Positions 7,815-16,639 of a stretch of DNA of 64,000 nt are shown piece by piece; within the stretch, counting starts at the first letter, position 1, and every line of letters begins with the position of its first letter. The position numbers and the translations under genes are program-made. The DNA comes from JAUQQI01 sp040289115 (lineage in GTDB: Bacteria > Chloroflexota > Dehalococcoidia > JAUQQI01): positions 1 to 64,000 of the forward strand of contig PSKS01000006.1 in NCBI GenBank assembly GCA_040289115.1, read 5' to 3'. Under the pieces are notes generated by a model, which saw only the letters and a program-made list of their open reading frames with translations, had not been told where the DNA came from and did not search any database.

Positions 7815-9014
7815 GTGCAGGAGCTCATCCGGGATCTGGTGATTACCAACGGCTCAAAGCTCGTCCTTTTCGTCATGGACGGCCTCGGGGGCCTTCCCCA
7901 CCCGGATACGGGGCTGACCGAGCTGGAGACGGCCCGCACCCCGAACCTCGACCGCCTGGCCTACGAGGGCAATTGCGGCCTCTCCCAGCCCGTCGGCCCC
8001 GGGATAAGTCCAGGGTCGGGTCCGGGTCACCTGGCCCTCTTCGGCTACGACCCGCTGCGCTGGGAGATCGGTCGGGGCGTGCTCGAGGCCCTCGGAATCG
8101 ACTTCCCCCTCACCCCCGATGACGTGGCGGCCCGGGGGAACTTCTGCACGGTGGACGCCGAGGGGCGTATCGTCGACCGGCGGGCCGGGCGCATCCCCAC
8201 CGAGATAAACGCCCGCCTCTGCGAGAAGTTGCGCCAGATCCGGCTACCGGGGGTTGAGATATTCGTCGAACCGGTCCGGGAGCATCGGTTCGTCCTGGTA
8301 CTGCGGGGCCCGGGCCTGAGTGCCGACCTCACTGAGACCGACCCGACCCGGGAGGGAGCCCCGCCCCTGCCGGTTCGACCGACCCGGTCCGGAGCGGAGG
8401 CTACGGCCGCCCTGGTAAACCGCTGGGTTGAAGAGGCCCGCAAAATCCTCGCCGAGGAGCATCCGGCCAATATGGTCCTACTGCGGGGCTTCGCCAAGCA
8501 CCCCCACCCCCCCACCTTCGAAGAGGTTTACAAGCTAAAGGCGGCGGCGGTGGCCGCCTACCCCATGTACCGGGGCCTCGCCCGCCTGGTGGGAATGACG
8601 GTCCTGCCCACCGGCCAGACCCTGGCCGAAAACTTCCAGATGGTGGCTGACCGCTTCCGGGAGTTCGATTTCTTCTTCGTCCACTTCAAGCGAACGGATA
8701 CCGCCGGGGAAGACGGGGACTTCCAGGTCAAGGTGGCGGCCATCGAGGAGGCCGATAGCCTGCTCCCCGGGCTCCTGGAACTGCGGCCAGACGTCTTAGT
8801 GGTTACCGGGGACCATTCGACCCCGGCAACCTACCGATCCCACTCTTGGCATCCGGTGCCGGTGGTCCTCTGGTCCCGCTGGTGTCGGCCCGACCGGGCC
8901 CAGAAATTCGGGGAGGCGGAGTGCCGGCGGGGGAGCCTGGGCCTGATCCACGCCACGGCCCTCATGCCCCTGATGCTGGCCCACGCCGGCCGACTCAGCC
9001 GCTTCGGGGCGTAA
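7815..9014 (+). CDS. apgM: 2,3-bisphosphoglycerate-independent phosphoglycerate mutase, archaeal type
   Basis: Interconverts 3- and 2-phosphoglycerate with a metal-dependent alkaline-phosphatase fold, 399 residues. The metal-binding N-terminus is LVLFVMDGLGGLPHP and the phosphoryl-accepting serine lies in ISPGSGPGHLALFGYDP. The C-terminal VVTGDHSTPATYRSHSWHPVP supplies the remaining metal ligands. This ApgM form is distinct from GpmI and GpmA and is shared by archaea and some bacteria including Chloroflexota. The GTG start has a CGGAGG site 8 nt upstream. It sits between pgk and tpiA. Confidence 0.96.
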   Translation: MQELIRDLVITNGSKLVLFVMDGLGGLPHPDTGLTELETARTPNLDRLAYEGNCGLSQPVGPGISPGSGPGHLALFGYDPLRWEIGRGVLEALGIDFPLTPDDVAARGNFCTVDAEGRIVDRRAGRIPTEINARLCEKLRQIRLPGVEIFVEPVREHRFVLVLRGPGLSADLTETDPTREGAPPLPVRPTRSGAEATAALVNRWVEEARKILAEEHPANMVLLRGFAKHPHPPTFEEVYKLKAAAVAAYPMYRGLARLVGMTVLPTGQTLAENFQMVADRFREFDFFFVHFKRTDTAGEDGDFQVKVAAIEEADSLLPGLLELRPDVLVVTGDHSTPATYRSHSWHPVPVVLWSRWCRPDRAQKFGEAECRRGSLGLIHATALMPLMLAHAGRLSRFGA

Positions 9015-9019
9015 AGCCG

Positions 9020-9802
9020 ATGCGCCGGCCCCTCATCGCCGCCAACTGGAAGATGCACACCACCATTCCTGAGGGGTTGCGGCTGGTGGCCGCCATGGCC
9101 GACCGTCTGGCGGAGCTTTCCCGGGACGTGGACGTTATCCTCTGCCCCCCTTTTACGTCTATTTACCCCATTTACCAGCTCCTGATGGACACCCCCATTG
9201 CCCTCGGGGCCCAGAACCTTCACTGGGAGCCGAAGGGGGCCTATACTGGGGAGATCTCGGCGGCCATGCTTCGGCCCTTCTGCCGCTACGTGATCGTGGG
9301 CCACAGCGAGCGGCGGCAGTATTTCGGCGAGACCGACGAGACCGTGGCCCGAAAGCTCCGGGCCGCCGCCCAGGCCAGCCTGGTGCCCATCTTCTGTGTG
9401 GGCGAAAACCTGGCCGAAAACGAGGCCGGCCGGACCTTGGAGGTCGTTACCCGCCAGGTGGAGACCGCCCTTAAGGAGTGGCCGGCCGACCGGGAGCTGG
9501 TGGTGGCCTATGAGCCGGTCTGGGCCATCGGCACCGGCCGTCCGGCCACCGGGGCCCAGGCCAACGAGGTGGTGGGGGAGATTCGGGCCCTGCTCACCCG
9601 AAAATTCGGCTCTGACTACGCCGGCCGGACCCGCATCCTTTACGGGGGGAGCGTCTCCCCCGAAAATATCGGGGAATTCGTCGGTCAACCGGAGGTGGAC
9701 GGGGCCCTGGTGGGGGGGGCAAGCCTACGGGCTGCCGATTTTGTCGAGATCGTCCGGATAACTGCCGCCTTAGCCGGACGGCGGGTGGGGCGGGGAGGCT
9801 GA
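9020..9802 (+). CDS. tpiA: triosephosphate isomerase
   Basis: Interconverts dihydroxyacetone phosphate and glyceraldehyde 3-phosphate, 260 residues. Catalytic residues are visible: K11 in AANWKMH, the His in VIVGHSERR and the Glu in VAYEPVWAIGTG. The phosphate-binding YGGSVSPENI loop and the GALVGGASL C-terminus are intact. The ATG at 9020 gives the canonical MRRPLIAANWKM start; the frame is open further upstream but that extension is not homologous. It begins 6 bp after apgM and is followed after one base by the solute-binding protein gene, so it is clearly operonic. Confidence 0.97.
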   Translation: MRRPLIAANWKMHTTIPEGLRLVAAMADRLAELSRDVDVILCPPFTSIYPIYQLLMDTPIALGAQNLHWEPKGAYTGEISAAMLRPFCRYVIVGHSERRQYFGETDETVARKLRAAAQASLVPIFCVGENLAENEAGRTLEVVTRQVETALKEWPADRELVVAYEPVWAIGTGRPATGAQANEVVGEIRALLTRKFGSDYAGRTRILYGGSVSPENIGEFVGQPEVDGALVGGASLRAADFVEIVRITAALAGRRVGRGG

Positions 9803-9803
9803 G

Positions 9804-11351
9804 GTGGGCCTGAGGCTGAGCCGACGGGAAGCGTTGGGCCTCTTGCTGGGGGCGGGCATTGCCGGCTGCCGGGTCCCAGGCGCCCGGGAGGCTCCCGCCG
9901 AGACCCGCCCCACCCTCAACCCCAGGCCGGGGGGCGTCCTCAAGGTCGGCTACCACACCGACCCGGTAACTCTTGACCCCCACGCGGGCGTCCCGGCCGC
10001 CCTGCCCCTTATGGGCCTTATCTACTCCCGACTGGTACGCTTCCGGACCGGGCGGGAGGTCCACCCCAACCAGCTCATCCCCGAGCCGGACCTGGTGGAA
10101 AGCTGGGAACAGACGGACGAAGTCACCTACGCCTTCCACCTGCGCAAGGGGGTAAGGTTTCACCCCAGGCCGCCGGTCAACGGCCGGGAGCTAGTGGCCG
10201 ACGACGTTCGGGCGACCCTGGAGTGGCTCATGGGAAGTCCCGATCCCCGCCACCGGCTCCACTTCGGCCGCATCGACCGGGTGGAGGTCCCCGATAAGTA
10301 CACCGTTAAAGTCATCCTCAAAGAGGTCACCGCCCCCTTTATCCACTATCTGGCCGGCCCCTACGGCTGGATCCTACCCCGGGAGCTGGTAGGTCAGCAG
10401 GCAACCCTGAAAACCGGTCCTGTCGGCACTGGGCCCTTCATCCTCCACGAGCGGTTCCCGGGAATTAGCCTGATCTTCAGGAAAAACCCCGATTATTTTC
10501 GGCCTAACCGGCCGTACGTGGACGAGGTCCACTGGCTCATCATCCCCGACGAAACCGCCCGGCTGGCCTATTTCTGGGCCGGGGCCTTGGATATTATCCC
10601 ACCCGCCGTGACCACCTCCCCCACCCAGTTCGACGCCGTCCGCCAGGCCCGGCCCGAGGTCCAGGCCGAAGAGGTCGTGGGGGCCGATGTATATTATTTA
10701 AAAATTCGGACCGACCTCCCACTTCTCGCCGACCGGCGGGCCCGGCAGGCGCTGGCCCTGGCCGTCGACCGTCAGGCCCTCCTGGGGTGGCTGGGCCGGG
10801 GACACGGAGTCCCCGCCGGCGCCTTAAGTCCGTCCCTGGTGGAGTGGGCCCTGGCCGGCGAGCGGCTGGGACCGGCCGGCCGGTACTACGGCTTTGACCC
10901 GGAGCTGGCCGTGGAGCTGGCGGCTGAGGCCGGCTTGCGGGGGCTCAGTCTGAGGCTCCGGGCAGCCCCCGCCTGGTTGGAGACCCTGCGGGAGCAGTTC
11001 GCCCAAGTCGGGGTTGACCTGGTCCCCGGGAACGGCTCGGCCGAGCTGAGCCTGGAGGCTTACAGCTTCTTCCTGGACCCCGACGAACAGCTCACCGTGA
11101 TGTTCGAGGGGTCGGGTTCGACCCACGACCCGCTCCTGGCCGAGCTTATCCGCCGCCAGCGGCGGATTTTAAACAAGGCGGCCCGCAGACAACTCCTGGA
11201 TGAAATCCAGGCTTATCTGGCCGAACAGCAGTATTTCATCGGCCTGGTCGCTTTGAACCGTTTCGGCCTCTGGCAGCCCTATGTGCGGGGCTACCGGCCC
11301 CACTCGGGCCCCGGAAGTTACGAGCTGGTGGATACGTGGTTGGAGAAATGA
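9804..11351 (+). CDS. family 5 ABC-transporter solute-binding lipoprotein (peptide/oligopeptide type)
   Basis: Extracellular substrate receptor of the DppA/OppA/NikA class, 515 residues. The N-terminus MGLRLSRREALGLLLGAGIAGC combines a twin-arginine-like SRREALG with a lipobox ending at C22, so it is probably exported folded and lipid-anchored. Family-5 features follow: KVGYHTDPVTLDPHAG, LVESWEQTDEVTYAFHLRKG, the DDVRATLEW segment and the TGPVGTGPFILHER stretch. No permease or ATPase genes lie nearby, so it is an orphan receptor or works with components encoded elsewhere. It begins one base after tpiA and overlaps the next gene, which is an odd place for a transporter subunit. Confidence 0.88.
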   Translation: MGLRLSRREALGLLLGAGIAGCRVPGAREAPAETRPTLNPRPGGVLKVGYHTDPVTLDPHAGVPAALPLMGLIYSRLVRFRTGREVHPNQLIPEPDLVESWEQTDEVTYAFHLRKGVRFHPRPPVNGRELVADDVRATLEWLMGSPDPRHRLHFGRIDRVEVPDKYTVKVILKEVTAPFIHYLAGPYGWILPRELVGQQATLKTGPVGTGPFILHERFPGISLIFRKNPDYFRPNRPYVDEVHWLIIPDETARLAYFWAGALDIIPPAVTTSPTQFDAVRQARPEVQAEEVVGADVYYLKIRTDLPLLADRRARQALALAVDRQALLGWLGRGHGVPAGALSPSLVEWALAGERLGPAGRYYGFDPELAVELAAEAGLRGLSLRLRAAPAWLETLREQFAQVGVDLVPGNGSAELSLEAYSFFLDPDEQLTVMFEGSGSTHDPLLAELIRRQRRILNKAARRQLLDEIQAYLAEQQYFIGLVALNRFGLWQPYVRGYRPHSGPGSYELVDTWLEK

Positions 11352-12328
11352 CCGAGGAGCGGTTTTTAGTTACGGGCAGTTCCGGCTGCATCGGTTCGTG
11401 GGTAATAAAACTCTTGGGCGAAGCGGGCATTCCCGTCGTCGGTGCGGATATCGACCCGGAACCCCGCCGCCTGGCCCAGCTGGTTCCGCCCGAGTCCCTT
11501 CCTTCCGTAAGCTTCGTCAAACTGGACATTACGGATTTGGATGGGGTACTCCGGACCCTAGAAGGGCGCCGAGTGAACCGGGTCATCCACCTGGCCGCCC
11601 TACAGATCCCCTTCTGTCGGGCGGACCCCGCCCGGGGGGCCCTGGTAAACGTGGTGGGGACCGTAAACATCTTCGAGGCGGCCCGCCGCCTGGGGGTCCG
11701 TTCCCTGGTCTACGCCAGCTCGGTGGCCGTTTTCGGCCCGCCCAACTTTTACAGGGACGCCGCCCCCCTCCCCGACGACGCCCCCCAGTGGCCCGAAACC
11801 CTTTACGGCGTCTACAAGCAGGCCAATGAGGGTACGGCCCGCCTTTACTGGCAGGACTACGGCGTCCCATCGGTGGGGCTTCGGCCCTGGGCCGTTTACG
11901 GGGTCGGTCGGGACCAGGGGCTTACTTCGGATCCCACCAAGGCCATCAAGGCGGCGGTGCTGGGGATGCCCTTTAAAATCCGGTTCGGCGGCCGGCTCGA
12001 CCTCCAGTACGCCGAGGACGTGGCCAGGATCTTCATCGCCGCCGCCCGGCGGAGCGTGGCTGGGGCCCCGGTTTTCAACATCCGGGGCAATGTGCTTTCG
12101 GTCGAAGAATTTCTGGCCGAGCTGGCCGGAGTTTTACCCGAAAGCCGGGGCCTTATCGGCTGGGAGGGCCCGCCCCTGCCCCTCCCCCCCGAGCTGGACG
12201 ACCGGGGACTCCGGGAGTTTCTGGGGGGTCAGGTTCCCCACACGCCCCTGGCCGAAGGAATCCGCCAGACGGCCGAGACCTTCCGGGCCCTTGAGGCGGC
12301 CGGGCGGTTGGACCCACGCATCGACTGA
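11348..12328 (+). CDS. NAD-dependent epimerase/dehydratase (extended SDR)
   Basis: Rossmann-fold extended short-chain dehydrogenase of about 326 residues. The dinucleotide loop is VTGSSGCIGSW (a G-x2-G-x2-G variant). The catalytic core has YASSVAVFG with the active-site Ser and the Y-x3-K pair in YGVYKQANEG. An aspartate after the second strand (ADIDPEPR) favours NAD over NADP. It may act on a nucleotide sugar, but no sugar pathway genes flank it and the substrate is open. The ATG at 11348 overlaps the preceding stop as ATGA; a GTG at 11336 is an alternative start. It ends overlapping miaA (TGATG), implying translational coupling. Confidence 0.85.
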   Translation: MTEERFLVTGSSGCIGSWVIKLLGEAGIPVVGADIDPEPRRLAQLVPPESLPSVSFVKLDITDLDGVLRTLEGRRVNRVIHLAALQIPFCRADPARGALVNVVGTVNIFEAARRLGVRSLVYASSVAVFGPPNFYRDAAPLPDDAPQWPETLYGVYKQANEGTARLYWQDYGVPSVGLRPWAVYGVGRDQGLTSDPTKAIKAAVLGMPFKIRFGGRLDLQYAEDVARIFIAAARRSVAGAPVFNIRGNVLSVEEFLAELAGVLPESRGLIGWEGPPLPLPPELDDRGLREFLGGQVPHTPLAEGIRQTAETFRALEAAGRLDPRID

Positions 12329-13263
12329 TGGCCGGGCGGCCGAAGCCGGTGGTCATCGTCGGGCCGACGGCTACCGGCAAGTCCGACCTGGCCGTCGCCC
12401 TGGCCGAGCGGTTCGGCGGCGAAATCGTAAACGCCGACAGCCGCCAAGTTTACCGCTGTCTGGACATTGGTACGGCCAAGCCTCCGCCCGAAGTCCGGCG
12501 GCGAATCCCCCACCACCTTTTCGATATCGTCCGGCCCGATGAGGAGTTCAGCGTTGCCCTTTACACCCGCCTGGCCCGGGAGGTCGTGGAGGACATCGCC
12601 CGCCGGGGTCGGCTTCCCATCCTGGTGGGGGGTACCGGACATTACATCTGGGCCCTCTTGGAAGGCTACCAGGTCCCCCCGATCCCCCCGGACCCGGAGC
12701 TGCGCCGCCGCCTCCGGGACCGGGCCGAACGGGAGGGGCCCGAGGCCCTCTACGCCGAGCTAAAGGCCGCAGACCCCGAGGCCGCAGCTAGGATCGACCC
12801 CCGGAACCTACGCCGGGTAATCCGGGCCCTCGAGGTTATAACCAAAACCGGCCGGAAGTTCTCCGAACTCCGGCTCAAAAACCCGCCCCCCTGGGACCCC
12901 TTTATCATCGGTCTTACGCTGGACCGCCAAAAGCTTTACAGGCGCATCGACCGGCGGGTTGAGGAGATGATAGCCGCCGGGTGGGTGGACGAGGTCCGTC
13001 GGCTCCTGGAAAAGGGCTATTCACCGGAGCTTCCGGCCCTGACCGGCCACGGCTACCGCTGGCTTGCAAAGTACTTAAAGGGCGAAATCCCCTTGGAAGA
13101 GGCCATCGCCCGGACCAAAAACGAAATCCACAACTACGCCCGCCACCAGTACGCCTGGTTCCGGCTCAGCGACCCCCGCATAACCTGGCTGGAGGCCGAC
13201 GACCCGGGCCTGTTCGAGAAGGCCGCGACCCTGGTGGGGCGTTACCTGGCCGGTAGAGGTTAG
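12328..13263 (+). CDS. miaA: tRNA dimethylallyltransferase
   Basis: Adds the dimethylallyl group to A37 of tRNAs reading UNN codons, 311 residues. The P-loop VIVGPTATGKSDLAVALAE is at the N-terminus, followed by IVNADSRQVYRCLDIGTAKP (substrate and tRNA contact), LVGGTGHYIWALLEGYQ, and the C-terminal TKNEIHNYARHQYAWFR typical of MiaA. The ATG overlaps the upstream epimerase stop. A 49-bp gap separates it from dapF. Another tRNA A37 enzyme gene (mtaB) occurs elsewhere in the window on the other strand. Confidence 0.97.
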   Translation: MAGRPKPVVIVGPTATGKSDLAVALAERFGGEIVNADSRQVYRCLDIGTAKPPPEVRRRIPHHLFDIVRPDEEFSVALYTRLAREVVEDIARRGRLPILVGGTGHYIWALLEGYQVPPIPPDPELRRRLRDRAEREGPEALYAELKAADPEAAARIDPRNLRRVIRALEVITKTGRKFSELRLKNPPPWDPFIIGLTLDRQKLYRRIDRRVEEMIAAGWVDEVRRLLEKGYSPELPALTGHGYRWLAKYLKGEIPLEEAIARTKNEIHNYARHQYAWFRLSDPRITWLEADDPGLFEKAATLVGRYLAGRG

Positions 13264-13312
13264 GGTTAGGGCCGTGGTATCCTAAAAGCGAGACCCACAG
13301 GAGAGGCTGACC

Positions 13313-14155
13313 GTGCGGTTTTATAAGGTCCACGGTCTGGGAAACGATTTTATCCTGTTCGACGCCCGGAACCGCAGGCTCGACTGGCACCGGCTAGCGC
13401 CCCGGCTCTGCGACCGCCATTTCGGCATCGGGGCCGATGGCCTCCTGCTTTTGGAAACGGGGGAAAAGGCCCCCTTCAAAATGCGCATTATCAATGCCGA
13501 CGGCTCCGAGGCCGAGATGTGCGGCAACGGCATCCGCTGTTTCGCCAAGTACCTGGCCGACCACAGTTACATCCCGGCCGACCAGGACGAGTTGGAAGTA
13601 GAGACCTTGGCCGGAGTCCAACGGCTGCGGCTGATCCGGCGGGGCGGGGTGGTGGAGGCCATTCAGGTCGGGATGGGCCAGCCCCGCCTCGACCCAGCCG
13701 AGATCCCGGTGGACCTGCCAGGGCCGGGGCCCATCGTCGACTACCCCCTCCCGGTGGACGGCCACCGGCTGGCCCTAACCTTCGTCTCCATGGGCAACCC
13801 CCACGCCGTAGCCTTCCTGGACGAGCCCGTCGAAGCCTTCCCCTTGGAACAGGTCGGGCCGAAGGTGGAGCATAACCCCCTCTTCCCCCGGCGAACCAAC
13901 TTCGAGGTGGTTAACCGGCTTGCCCCGGACCATTACCGGGTTCGGGTCTGGGAGCGGGGGGTTGGACCCACCTTGGCCTGTGGCACCGGGGCCTGCGCCG
14001 TGGCCGTGGCCGCCCGCCTCAAGGGCCTCGCCCCCGAGAAGGTTCGGGTCGAACTGCCCGGCGGAAGCCTCGAAATCGAGTGGGACGGCCGGGGCGAGGT
14101 GCTCATGACCGGCCCGGCCGCCGAAGTCTTCGTCGGCGAGTGGTTCGAGGATTGA
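13313..14155 (+). CDS. dapF: diaminopimelate epimerase
   Basis: Converts LL- to meso-diaminopimelate for lysine and peptidoglycan, 280 residues. The two catalytic cysteines are C70 in AEMCGNGIRCFAKY and the Cys in TLACGTGACAVAVAA. HGLGNDFILFD at the N-terminus and FVSMGNPHAVAFLD are conserved. The GTG start is preceded by an AGGAGAGG site. The next gene encodes LL-diaminopimelate aminotransferase, so the two genes make meso-DAP by the short aminotransferase route. Confidence 0.97.
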   Translation: MRFYKVHGLGNDFILFDARNRRLDWHRLAPRLCDRHFGIGADGLLLLETGEKAPFKMRIINADGSEAEMCGNGIRCFAKYLADHSYIPADQDELEVETLAGVQRLRLIRRGGVVEAIQVGMGQPRLDPAEIPVDLPGPGPIVDYPLPVDGHRLALTFVSMGNPHAVAFLDEPVEAFPLEQVGPKVEHNPLFPRRTNFEVVNRLAPDHYRVRVWERGVGPTLACGTGACAVAVAARLKGLAPEKVRVELPGGSLEIEWDGRGEVLMTGPAAEVFVGEWFED

Positions 14156-14193
14156 GCCGCCCGCCAGACCAGCCCCACCAGGAGGCCCCAAAG

Positions 14194-15360
14194 ATGAAGA
14201 CCTCCCGCCGTCTCGGTCTACTGCCGCCTTATCTTTTCGCCGATATCAGCCGAACCGTCAGCCGGCTACGGGCGGAGGGCCAGGATGTGATCAGCCTGGG
14301 CATCGGCGACCCGGACCTGCCGACGCCGGAGCCCATCATTGAGGCCCTCACCCGGGCCGCCCGGGACCCGGTTAACCACCGCTACCCTGAAAGTGAGGGT
14401 CTGCCCGAGCTCCGAGCCGCCATCGCCGACTGGTACTGGCGCCGCTTCGGGGTGAGCCTGGACCCCAACTCGGAAGTAGTGCCCCTCATCGGCTCCAAAG
14501 AAGGGATCGCCCATATCCCCCTGGCCCTGATCGACCCCGGGGATATAGTTCTGGTGCCCGACCCGGGGTACCCGGTCTACACTTCCGGGGCGGTCTTCGC
14601 CGGCGGAGAGGTTTTCTACCTGCCCCTTAAAGAGGAGCGGGGCTTTCTACCGGACCTGGGGACCGTTCCTACGGAGGTGGCCCGCCGGGCCAAACTCCTC
14701 TGGCTCAACTACCCAAACAACCCCACCGGGGCCACTGCCGATGGTGCCTTCTTCCGGGAAGTCGTCGAGTTTGCCCGCCAGTTTGACATCGTTGTCTGCC
14801 ACGACGCCGCCTACACCGAGGTGGCCTTCGACGGCTACCGGCCCGGCTCCTTCCTGCAGGTGGCGGGGGCCCGGGATGTGGGGGTAGAGTTTCACAGCCT
14901 CTCGAAGACGTATAATATGACCGGGTGGCGGGTTGGGATGGCCGTGGGCAACCCGGAGCTCATCCGGGCCCTCACCCAGGTAAAGACTAACTTTGATTCG
15001 GGAATTCCCCAGGCGATCCAGTGGGCGGCCGTAACCGCCCTGCGGGGCCCCGACGAGTGGGTTGAGGCCAATAACCGGGTCTACCGCCGCCGGCGCGACC
15101 TGGCCGTTGAAGCCCTTCAGGCAGCCGGCTTCGAGGTCCGGCCGCCCAAGGCCGGTTTCTACCTCTGGGTTCGCACCCCCAACGGCCAACCCGCCATCGA
15201 GTTTGCCCTCCGGCTGCTGGAGGCCACCGCGGTCGTGGTCACCCCAGGCGTCGGCTTCGGACCGAACGGCGAGGGCTATTTCCGAATCTCCCTGACCACG
15301 CCGGACGACCGTCTTGAAGAGGCCCTGCGGCGGCTGGTCGGCTGGAAAAACCATGGCTGA
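14194..15360 (+). CDS. dapL: LL-diaminopimelate aminotransferase
   Basis: PLP enzyme (fold type I, 388 residues) converting tetrahydrodipicolinate directly to LL-DAP. The PLP lysine is in HSLSKTYNMTGWRVGMA. Other signatures are SLGIGDPDLPTPEPII, NHRYPESEGLPELR, WLNYPNNPTGATA and the C-terminal GYFRISLTTPDDR arginine that binds the substrate carboxylate. The length and the adjacent dapF make DapL the best call over a generic aspartate aminotransferase. The ATG at 14194 has a GGAGG site 9 nt upstream; the frame is open further upstream but overlaps dapF. The stop overlaps the hflX start region. Confidence 0.92.
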   Translation: MKTSRRLGLLPPYLFADISRTVSRLRAEGQDVISLGIGDPDLPTPEPIIEALTRAARDPVNHRYPESEGLPELRAAIADWYWRRFGVSLDPNSEVVPLIGSKEGIAHIPLALIDPGDIVLVPDPGYPVYTSGAVFAGGEVFYLPLKEERGFLPDLGTVPTEVARRAKLLWLNYPNNPTGATADGAFFREVVEFARQFDIVVCHDAAYTEVAFDGYRPGSFLQVAGARDVGVEFHSLSKTYNMTGWRVGMAVGNPELIRALTQVKTNFDSGIPQAIQWAAVTALRGPDEWVEANNRVYRRRRDLAVEALQAAGFEVRPPKAGFYLWVRTPNGQPAIEFALRLLEATAVVVTPGVGFGPNGEGYFRISLTTPDDRLEEALRRLVGWKNHG

Positions 15361-16639
15361 GATGACGGCAGTCGAAAAGGCAATCTTAGTCGGCGTTGAG
15401 CTCATCGGCCGCCAGAACGGTTGGCCCCTTGAAGATTCGTTGGCGGAGCTGGCCCAGCTCGCCCGAACCGCCGGGGCGGAGGTGGTGGCCGTGGTCCGGC
15501 AGCGGCTAGAGGCCCCAAACCCCGCCTTTTACATCGGCCGGGGAAAGGCCCAGGAGGTTGCTGACCTGCGGCGGGCCCTTGGGGCGAATCTGGTCATCTT
15601 CGACGACGAGCTCAGCCCCAGCCAGCAGCGCAACTTGGAAAATGCCATCCAAGCCAAGGTCATCGACCGGACGGTGCTCATCCTGGACATCTTCGCCCGG
15701 CGGGCCCGGACCCGGGAGGGACAGCTTCAGGTGGAGCTGGCCCAGCACGAGTATCTGCTGCCCCGCCTGGCCGGCCAGTGGTCCCACCTGGAGCGGCTGG
15801 GCGGCGGCATCGGCACCCGGGGCCCGGGTGAGAGCCAGCTGGAGACGGACCGCCGCCTCATCCGGGACCGCATCGCCCGGTTGCGCCGGGAGCTGGACGC
15901 CGTCCGCCAGCACCGGGCCCTCTACCGCCGCCGGCGCAAGCGCAGCGGCACGCAGGTGGTGGCCCTGGTGGGCTACACTAACGCCGGCAAGTCCACCATC
16001 CTTAATGCCTTAACCGGGGCCGGCGTGCCGGCCGAAGACAAGCTCTTCGCCACCCTGGACCCGACCACCCGTCGGCTCGCCCTACCCGGGCGGCAGGAGG
16101 TCCTGCTTACAGACACCGTCGGCTTCATCCAGAAGCTTCCCCCAACGCTGGTGGCCGCCTTCCGGGCAACCCTGGAAGAGCTGGAGGAAGCCGATTTGCT
16201 CCTGCACGTGGTAGACGTCTCCCACCCCAACGCCGACCGGCAGGTGGAAGTGGTGCTAGAAACCCTGGCGGACCTGAACCTGGACGAGAAGCCGGTGCTC
16301 ACGGTCCTTAACAAGGTGGACCGACTGCCCGGCCCAACCGGCCCCGGGCGACGGGCCGAGCTCGCCCGCCGGCTCCGCCTCGACCCGGCCGGCGTAGTCC
16401 TTACGTCGGCGACCACCGGCTGGGGCCTGGACGAGCTGCGCCGCCGCATCCAGGAGGCCCTCACCCAGCCGATGGTGGACGTCGAACTGGAGATCCCTTA
16501 CGAGGCCACCGGGGTAGTAGAGCTCGTCAGACGGCAGGGGAATATCTGGGCCGAACGCCACACCCCGAAAGGGACTTGGCTGGCAGGACGGGTCCCTCAC
16601 CACCTGGCCAGCCGCCTGGCCGCCTACCGGGTGGGCTAA
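15353..16639 (+). CDS. hflX: GTPase HflX
   Basis: Ribosome-associated translational GTPase that can split stalled 70S ribosomes, about 428 residues. The N-terminal HflX domain has PAFYIGRGKAQEVADLR and the LSPSQQRNLENAI helix. The G domain has the P-loop LVGYTNAGKSTILNALTGA, G2/G3 with TLDPTTRRL and LLTDTVGFIQKLPP, and G4 LNKVDRL. The link segment GGIGTRGPGESQLETDRRLI is diagnostic for HflX. The start is ATG 15353, overlapping the dapL end; ATG 15362 is an alternative. The 3' end overlaps the convergent prenyltransferase by 4 bp. Confidence 0.96.
   Translation: MAEMTAVEKAILVGVELIGRQNGWPLEDSLAELAQLARTAGAEVVAVVRQRLEAPNPAFYIGRGKAQEVADLRRALGANLVIFDDELSPSQQRNLENAIQAKVIDRTVLILDIFARRARTREGQLQVELAQHEYLLPRLAGQWSHLERLGGGIGTRGPGESQLETDRRLIRDRIARLRRELDAVRQHRALYRRRRKRSGTQVVALVGYTNAGKSTILNALTGAGVPAEDKLFATLDPTTRRLALPGRQEVLLTDTVGFIQKLPPTLVAAFRATLEELEEADLLLHVVDVSHPNADRQVEVVLETLADLNLDEKPVLTVLNKVDRLPGPTGPGRRAELARRLRLDPAGVVLTSATTGWGLDELRRRIQEALTQPMVDVELEIPYEATGVVELVRRQGNIWAERHTPKGTWLAGRVPHHLASRLAAYRVG

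Noticed and set aside
9020..9802. Longer upstream frame for triosephosphate isomerase starting at 8846
   Set aside because: The 58 extra residues overlap apgM and are not homologous; the ATG at 9020 gives the family start.
13254..13273. GGTTAGGGTTAGGG near the end of miaA looks like a telomere-type repeat
   Set aside because: Only two copies, at the miaA stop in a bacterial context; chance similarity.
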